Position numbers and translations under genes: made by a program. Shown here piece after piece: positions 57,653-64,000 of a stretch of DNA of 64,000 bases. The notes beneath the pieces were generated by a model. That model was given only the letters and a program-made list of their open reading frames with translations, was not told the origin of the DNA and ran no database searches. The number at the start of each line of letters is the position of its first letter. The stretch's first letter is position 1. The DNA comes from Euryodendron excelsum (lineage: Eukaryota; Streptophyta; Magnoliopsida; Ericales; Pentaphylacaceae), in the NCBI GenBank assembly GCA_033060915.1, contig CM065394.1, positions 29,524,501 to 29,588,500 of the forward strand, read 5' to 3'.

Positions 57653-58289
57653 TCTCAAAGACATGCCTAGAGGTCCAAGGGGCAAGTTTTGTTATTTTTC
57701 ACTGAGTCAGGCTAGTAAGTGTTAGTGTTGACCTAGGTGCTGGTTCCTAGGACTGCCTGGTCTCGGAAAGCTACTTGTGCGGTGGTGGTCCCTGAGACTG
57801 GCTGGTCTCAGAAAGCTACCTAGGGTGGTGTTGGTTCCTGAGATTGCCCGATCTCAGAAAGTTACCTGTAGGGTGGTGTTGGTCCTTGAGATTGCCTGGT
57901 CTCAATGAACTACCGAATGACAAAGATTCTACATTGGCAGGCTAGCAAGAACCAGAAGTGAACCATCTGAAATTTGATAAGGTGTTAGTCCCCGAGATTA
58001 CCCGATCTCGGAAAACTACTTGGATGGCGTTGGTTCCTGAGACTTCCTAGTCTCGGAAAGCTACCTGGATGGCGTTAGTTCCTGAGACCGCCTGGTCTCG
58101 GAAAGCTACTTGGAGTGCCTATGGGTAATATGGTCTTTTTAGCTTCAATCTGGCCTTGTGAGCTTGAGAAGCAACCAATTGATTGGATTGGAGTTTGGAA
58201 GAGTCAGCTTGGATTCATATGTGTCGTGAGGTTTGAAACTGGATCTGATCAAGTCGAAGATCGTTGAGCGGGCAAAATGGGGTGCTTAC
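57653..58289 (-). mobile_element. Truncated, inverted fragment of the Tat/Ogre-like LTR
   Basis: Reverse complement of the first 600 or so bases of the LTR at 12515. The right edge (ggtgcttaca at 58280-58289) is exactly the LTR terminus, and the left part matches the LTR to about its position 570. The TCTCGG minisatellite is present with its own unit number and is more diverged than between the two full LTRs. The rest of that element is not in the window. Confidence 0.8.
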
Positions 58290-60159
58290 ATATGGCATGT
58301 TTTAACGAGAGCATATCATGTGGGGAGTATTTTACTTTTAAGCATGATTAATTATCTTAATCCATGATTAATTAGCTTGATTAATCTCTATGCTTAGCTT
58401 AAAATTAATGATGATTAATTATCATAAGTGTGTTTAATTATACTAATGAGATGGATTAATGAAGAGAGGTGAAGCAAGGAGGTGCTAGGTGTGCTTGTGT
58501 GTGAAAGCTATCTAAGGTGCGTGCATAAGGTGTGTGTTTCATAATATCTTGTATGTATATGAGAGAGTGTGGTATGTGGAGAAGTAGATGCAAGGTTGTA
58601 TCTATAGTTTGTGTTAAGACAAAGGATGAGAGATGAGAGAGGTGACTGTGTAGAGAATTATGTTTGGCAAGAAAGAAAGTGAGAAAAAAAAAAAAAAAAA
58701 AGAAGAGAAAGGAAGATAAGAAGAAGGTATTGAAGGGGAAAGTTGTGTATCCATTGTTTGAGGTGAGAAATCTCAATATTATGCTTGTGTCCATGTATTG
58801 TGTTGATTATTGCATTTAGAAGACCTTTAATGCCTTGGAATTGTGGGATTAAATCCCAAGAGTTTGAGGTTTCAAGTTTAAGACTTGGAATCCTTGTCAT
58901 GTGTATGTTTTGTTGTTTTGAAGTCATATTAGAAATTTTAGAACCTCATTCTAGGCTTTAGAGCACTTAGAATTGAGTTGGGGTGGTAAAGGAGACCTAA
59001 AACTATGTTTTAAAAACATCAATTTCTAACCAATGGGGAGAGGGGGCACACTGGCGCGCCTGGTGCCGCACTCCTTTGGCCAGGGCGCTCCAGAGGGGCG
59101 CACTAATGCAGTTCCTTGAGCTGGTATGGCCTTTGTTTTGCATTTTAAATCTTTGTATCGCATTGGGAAGGGTTTAACACTTCTCATTAGGTTTCTAATA
59201 TATCATTGATGTATCATTTTTTGTTTTTGTGTATTATAAGTCATGAACATACATTGATTATGCACATGCTTCATAAATTTAACGTAGTGGTGTATGATAG
59301 GTTTGAAAGCAGCCAAGGACATTCCAATTCCACCAAGGGAGAGATTCAATATTGAGTTGTACTACAGAACGAGGTGGGGGTTTAATAATATTCTTACTCT
59401 TATTGAATTGAATGTCTTATTATCAATATTGGTGTTGGTATTAGATTTATGAGGTAGCATTGCATACATCATACATGATGAACATAACTTGCATTGCACA
59501 ATAGAGGTTAGGTCATGGTGGTCATTCTTGATAACTTCCTTTATCACTCTTGGCAAGATTATCAACAAGCAAGCCTAAGTGGTGAGCCTATATTGTGACA
59601 TCCATTATTACATCACGGGAGGCAATACATGACATAAGTCATTTCTCATTGATAATGATGATAAACATGTGATTATATCATTGAATGGTGGATTATTTAT
59701 CAATGATTGACTCAGTGTTTATCTAGAATTCATTCTTTAGAGTTTGATTATTTTAGTAAGTATGTTGACATATAGTTCACACCCACACAGATTATTTTGC
59801 AAGTGAGATGGAAGAGATCCAGTCTACTGCTATTGGTGTCAAGTTGGAGAGCTTAAGGAGCATTACTGATTGAGTCAAAGTTTTTTTTTATTTAGGTTGT
59901 ACTTAATGGGAGATCTCTAGAAACTATTTACATTTTAGTTTTGTAATTAGTGTGAGTTGGGTTTAGTAGTCTTCTTTATGTTTGTATGGTGATTGTTGTG
60001 AGATGGTTATATATACTGATATTGTTTATCTCTTAAATGACTCTCTTCTTTGGGTTTGTTATGAGGTATTGTTCACGGGTTGGTCATCTGTGCGATCATA
60101 CTCACTCTAAGATGGTGTTAATAACACCTGATTAGAAATGAATATTTCAAGGTGGCTGA
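58290..60159. other. Gene-poor stretch
   Basis: No supported ORF. 58340-58450 repeats gattaatta words; an A run lies at about 58684-58700. 59045-59105 is a GC-rich patch (ggcgcgcctggtgccgcac) in AT-rich surroundings. The segment 59290-60100 has LTR or leader-like character but no defined ends. Confidence 0.4.
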
Positions 60160-60760
60160 TGTGAGTCAAATAAATATGGGCCCAAAATGGTTGGGCAAGT
60201 CCATGTCAATTGGCACTGCTAAGTTGGGCCTAGGGCAGCCCATGATTGAGTCTTACGCCACAGGCCCGGATCAATTTGTTCGCTCAAACTAGAGCCCCCT
60301 CTAGCTCAGCTTAGGGCTGTAATCATGCAGGGTGACAGAGCATTAAATAGAAAATAGACCCGCATTGAATGCGGAAGAGGCACTGCACACAACTGATGAC
60401 GCTCACTTCCGGTCAGTCAAGCTCTAGCAAAGCGATACAGGAGAAATTGTGTCCAATCAGCCAGCTCTAGCCAGCATAAACCAGAGTAGGGACTCATGAG
60501 TATCGGGTAGGCTCTACAGAAAGCGCCACCTTATAAATACTGGAGCTAAGGGAGAGCAAGGTATGATCATTCCGACTTAACCATATACACTTATAAATTC
60601 CATTCCATTCTAGAGAAAAATAGCTAACTTGACTGTCAGAGTGTGATCGGCCCAAAGCGGGTCGACCCATTCTAACTCTTCTGTTTCTCTACAGCAGGTT
60701 CAGGACTCATCAATAGTGGTTCAAGTGATCGGTCAGGCCTTCCCAGAAATCCCACCTACA
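60160..60760 (+). mobile_element. Probable solo LTR of a gypsy-type element
   Basis: It starts TGTGAGTCAAA and ends CCCACCTACA. The flanks gctga (60155-60159) and actga (60761-60765) match at 4 of 5. A TATA box (ttataaatactgg, 60530) is followed by gctaacttgactgtcagagt, close to the aacttgagcgtcggag word common after the TATA box in gypsy LTRs. It interrupts the Athila-like sequence on its right. Confidence 0.5.
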
Positions 60761-60799
60761 ACTGATAAATGTTTTCTTTCTGGTTTAGGTGGTTTTTGT

Positions 60800-61840
60800 T
60801 CAAAAGGGACCAGTTTTGTAGCATTAAAGGTCAAAGGCTCAAAAGATGGGGACCATTGACCCACTTGCATACATAACTCAATGCCCACCCCTCTTATGAT
60901 TATGACCCTATCTTCGACATAATCACTATGTAACTAGTCACGTGACTTACTCAAGATGAGTGCTCTCTCAATAGGATCCTTAAAGAACTCACTCTCAAAG
61001 TGTTCTTGAATGATAGACTAGATAAAGTCTATTTCCCTAATATCCCTAAACTCTCCTTATTGTTTCTCGACCAAAAAGATATTCATCTTAAAGGTCATGT
61101 TCCCGAATGAAAATTTTAACAACCTATTCCTACAATGAATTGTGGCATTATAAGTGGCTAGGAATGGTTATCCTAAAATGACGAGAATTTGGTTTTGAGC
61201 ATTACTACTCTCAACAGGATTAGCATACAAAATAATGAAATCCATCGGGAAGTAGAAATTATCTACTTGAATGAGAACATCTTTGACAATGTCCCTAAGG
61301 ACTTTAATAGATAGATCTGTGATTTGCAAGATTACATATGTAAGGCACAACTCTCACAATCTTAGTTGTTTATAAATTGAATAAGTGAGTAAATTAACAC
61401 TTCATCCTAGGTTAAGAAAGACACAATCCATTTTATTTCCCCCTATAGTATATGAAATAGTGGGCCATCAGGGGTCCTTATATTTTAGTACAGTCTTGCA
61501 TTGTGAGATTGTACTTTAGTTCTCATTCATAAAAATCGTTTCCTTGACATGCAACCTCCTCTTTATAATACACAAGTCCTTCAAGAACTTAGAAGTTCGT
61601 TTTTAGGCTTGGTCAATCTATGAGGAAACAAGGCATGTTTAATGACATCTATGCCCTCGTCTTTAGATTCCCCTATAGGCTCTATGAATGACTCAGTGTT
61701 GTTCTCATTCGCATTCTTTTCTAACTCTGATGCTTTGTTCTCAGTCTTTCCGCTCTCTTATTCATTTCCTAACACCCTACTCTCATCATTAACTCTTGGG
61801 AGTTCTTTCCTAGGTGAAATGGTTTTATCTATGATCTAAC
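60800..61840 (-). pseudogene. Athila-like protease region and linker
   Basis: Minus-strand pieces FLKDLC, LHVKETIF, CGPTISYTIGG, NLGCSVNLLTYSIY, MCLTYVILQITDLSIKVLRD and VDNFYFPMDFIIL follow the Athila gag-pol protease segment. The protease active site, normally LDLGASVNLLP, reads NLGCSVNLLT, so Asp and Ala are replaced. Many stops and shifts. Confidence 0.7.
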
Positions 61841-62170
61841 CACTCCTAGATGGAACTTACTCATGACTAGATGGAAGGTCATTCCTAGTTTCGATTATAT
61901 TAATTTTTCTAGTTGAGTTTGGTTGGGGTTGGGGTTAGGCCGAAAATCTCCCTTCCACCTGTTGAGCCAAAACTTGTGTCAAGGTAGACATTTGCTTTGA
62001 TATGTCCTCCAATATTATAATGTGTTGGTCTAGCACCTTATCTTGCCTATCCACCCTATTTATTAACCCTCTCATGTCATTTGTGAGTTGGTTCACATTG
62101 TCTTCTATGGGTTTTCTATGTGGGGGTTAATACTAGTTAGTTTGGGGTTGGAAGGCATAGGTGGTTGGGC

Positions 62171-63493
62171 TTAAGGGTTACGACTGGGGTTGGAAAGGTT
62201 GAGGGTTATGAGGCCCTCCTTGGAATGGTTGAGGGTTTTGAAGACCCTCGTTTCTCCACCCGAAATTGGGATGATTACGCCATCCCAGGTTGAATGTGTT
62301 GGAGTAAGGTTTTTTGTAGTCCTTTGATCACCAAACCCCCCCCCCCCACCCCCCCCCCCCCCCCCCCCCCAAGTATTGGCCAACCATATTAGCTTGACCA
62401 TGTAGAGCTTCATTCACTCCTGGTATGACCTTGCATGTTGCAGTGTCATGCTACATGGTGTCATACACTAAACACGGAGAACTCGTTGACTCCACCCCTA
62501 CGACATTGACCTTAGAAATCTTCATAGCCTCTAACTTATGGGAAAGTGTGGTAATTCTAGCATTCATATCGTCAATTTCCCCCAGTTGAAACTTACCCCC
62601 AGAGTGTAGATTAGGCCTAGACTCAGGATTTTGAGTCCCAATTGTAACCCAATTTCTGGCTAGGTTTGCTAAGTAATTAAGGTAATTGTATACTGCAGTG
62701 GGATCTTTGTTGAAGAAAGTTCCTGCGCACATTGACTCAACAAACTGCTTTAATTGTGGAGTCAATGAAGAATAAAAAGTATTAATCACATGCCAGTCAG
62801 CAAACCCATTTGCAGACGCAAGTTCAACAGGTCTTTGAATCTCTCCCAACATCAGAAGAATGATTTGGTTATTATAGTGTGAAACTGTGAAATTTGGTAA
62901 CGAATCGCCGCTGTTCTATGTTCAAGAAGAACTTTTTCAAGAATTCCTAAGAGTCTCATTTAGTTAAACCATATTTTAGCCTTATCTTTTGGAGAGAATG
63001 GGAAAAATTTTAGAAGTAAAACCTCCTTCATACATGAGTTATCGACAAACGTTGAGCACACAACTTCGAAGTCTTTCATATGATGGTACGGGTTCTTGAA
63101 ATTCATACCATGAAAAGTGGGCAACGATTTGATCATTCCTGGTTTCAAATTTAATGTGTTTTGGTGCATGAGAAGTACTATGCATGATATCAATGATTGC
63201 CTAATCGGATTCAAGTAATCTTGGAGTGTTTTATGATTGGGAGTGGCCATGTTGTCATGGTTACTCCCTATCTCTGGGTTTACTCTGTTTGGGTTATCAT
63301 TAGGGCTTAGATTGGGTGGGTACAACCCATTGTTTATGTTTGCTATCAGAATAGGTCCTAAATCAACTATTAGAGGGAAGTATGGGTACAACGTCTGTGA
63401 GAAATTGTTCGAAGAAAGGTTACAGCAAGGGTCGATCTTCACTAGACAATTATGATTGTTTCTAATATAGTCTAACATGCAAATGTAATGCAC
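62171..63493 (-). pseudogene. Athila-like gag with frameshifts
   Basis: 63493-62960 encodes TLQDYLNPIRQSLISCIVL, then NLKPGMIKSLPTFHGMNFKN and FFPFSPKDKAKIWFN. Another frame gives CWERFKDLLN, and 62852-62451 gives NTFYSSLTPQLKQFVESMC with LANLARNW. A final frame gives KPYSNTFNLGWRNHPNFGWR. This is the Athila gag order. A stop follows WFN and at least one shift lies near 62830. Confidence 0.78.
62335..62370. repeat. Poly-C/poly-G tract
   Basis: About 35 bases of C with a single A, in the gag C-terminal region. On the minus strand it reads as a run of glycines. It is a candidate for unusual DNA structure and for sequence-length error. Confidence 0.85.
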
Positions 63494-63884
63494 ACATAAG
63501 AGACTATCTACGTCTCAAGCGACACAAAATTCACAATCTCCATAGAAAATTTTCCACCAATTTAATCAATTAAATCCCAATTGACAATTCCAATCTCTAT
63601 AGGTAAAAGCAATACCACCGATAAACAGTTAGCACAGAATCCTAGTCGCCTCTAGCAATTCACCTCTTAACTACTATGCAAGTCTAGACTAATAAAAAAA
63701 ACAAGAAAAAGTTCCTAAGCCTAATATGCTTACACATACAAGGGATGGAATGAAGTTATTGGTTAGGCCTAGGTCGACAATTCCTCTGTTTTTGTAGATG
63801 TTGATGATGAAGCAATCCGCTAGTCCTACTTTGACTTTAAGGTTTATGCTTTGACACGCCTTTTGTTGTCAATATTTAAGTAAT

Positions 63885-63904
63885 TCTCAACAACGTCACC
63901 AAAA
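63885..63904 (-). other. Athila-like primer-binding site (mutated)
   Basis: Minus strand TTTTGGTGACGTTGTTGAGA against the remembered TTTTGGCGCCGTTGCCGGGG. Most differences are C-to-T or G-to-A changes, as expected from methylated-cytosine decay. It is described in the family as complementary to tRNA-Asp. Confidence 0.55.
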
Positions 63905-63908
63905 CTTG

Positions 63909-64000
63909 ACTTGCACTAAATAGTGTTGGAGGATAATCCCAAGCACAAGATGGAGAAACAGTATGATTCAGTGAGTCCAGGGTCCAATCCACGTGGATCG
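63909..64000 (-). repeat. Start of the Athila-like 5' LTR (cut by the window edge)
   Basis: The sequence right of the primer site should be the inner end of the 5' LTR. Only about 90 bp is visible and no partner LTR is available, so the call rests on position. Confidence 0.4.

Larger units (their letters stand above)
60761..63908 (-). mobile_element. Decayed Athila-like Ty3/gypsy element (partial, continues right of the window)
   Basis: Minus-strand peptide pieces in order from the right: gag, a Gly/Pro-rich linker, protease and the start of the RT-proximal linker (VPFEQKPPKPERK). A primer-site-like sequence (minus TTTTGGTGACGTTGTTGAGA, 63904-63885) resembles the TTGGCGCCGTTGCCGGGGA site of Athila elements with mostly transition changes. 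The 5' LTR therefore begins near 63909 and runs off the window. RT and beyond are cut off at the solo LTR at 60760. Confidence 0.75.

Noticed and set aside
58456..58927. Minus-strand frames with a poly-Phe run
   Set aside because: The run comes from an A homopolymer at about 58684; there is no domain, and the two overlapping frames look like chance.

Overview
The window is a plant nuclear segment, probably from a eudicot with a repeat-rich genome. It is AT-rich, and the only recognisable host genes are a broken CYP71-type cytochrome P450 and the last exon of an unrecognised gene at the left edge. Nearly everything else is transposon: Ty1/copia, Tat/Ogre-like and Athila-like Ty3/gypsy, a CACTA element, hAT-like and PIF/Tourist-like short elements, solo LTRs and foldback repeats. 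Gene calls are by reading motifs in the translation; no database search was possible.

Layout. 1-205: intron and terminal coding exon (+ strand). 686-1354: small hAT-like element with 8-bp target duplication. 2054-7474: old copia element on the minus strand, whose right end stops 78 bp before a P450 start codon. 7553-9205: CYP71A-like P450, two exons, full length (516 codons) apart from one frameshift and one nonsense codon. 9206-11170: gene-poor, one MITE. 11171-12431 and 29447-30752: the two arms of a roughly 1.25-kb inverted repeat. 12515-29446: a 16.9-kb Tat/Ogre-like LTR element with 4.7-kb LTRs and no gag-pol, inserted (TSD TTTAT) at the loop/arm junction of that inverted repeat. 31951-32801: nested small repeats. 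32802-40034: a more recent copia element (minus) with recognisable but mutated gag, protease, integrase, RT and RNase H. 40035-42610: several MITEs and minisatellites.

42611-55159: a 12.5-kb CACTA (En/Spm-type) transposon, minus strand, TSD AAT, carrying TNP2-like and TNPA-like genes. Both genes are broken; TNP2 has a large internal deletion and a 1.3-kb solo LTR in an intron. 55163-58289: gene-poor, with two MITEs and a truncated, inverted fragment of the Tat/Ogre LTR. 60160-60760: a probable solo LTR. 60761 to the right edge: a decayed Athila-like Ty3/gypsy element (minus) with gag, protease and a primer-binding-site remnant, continuing beyond the window.

There is no sign of a cooperating gene set. 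The biological story is nested insertion. A hairpin locus was split by a giant non-coding retroelement, a P450 promoter was cut off by a copia LTR, a tandem duplication was interrupted by a copia insertion, and a CACTA element was itself invaded and crippled.
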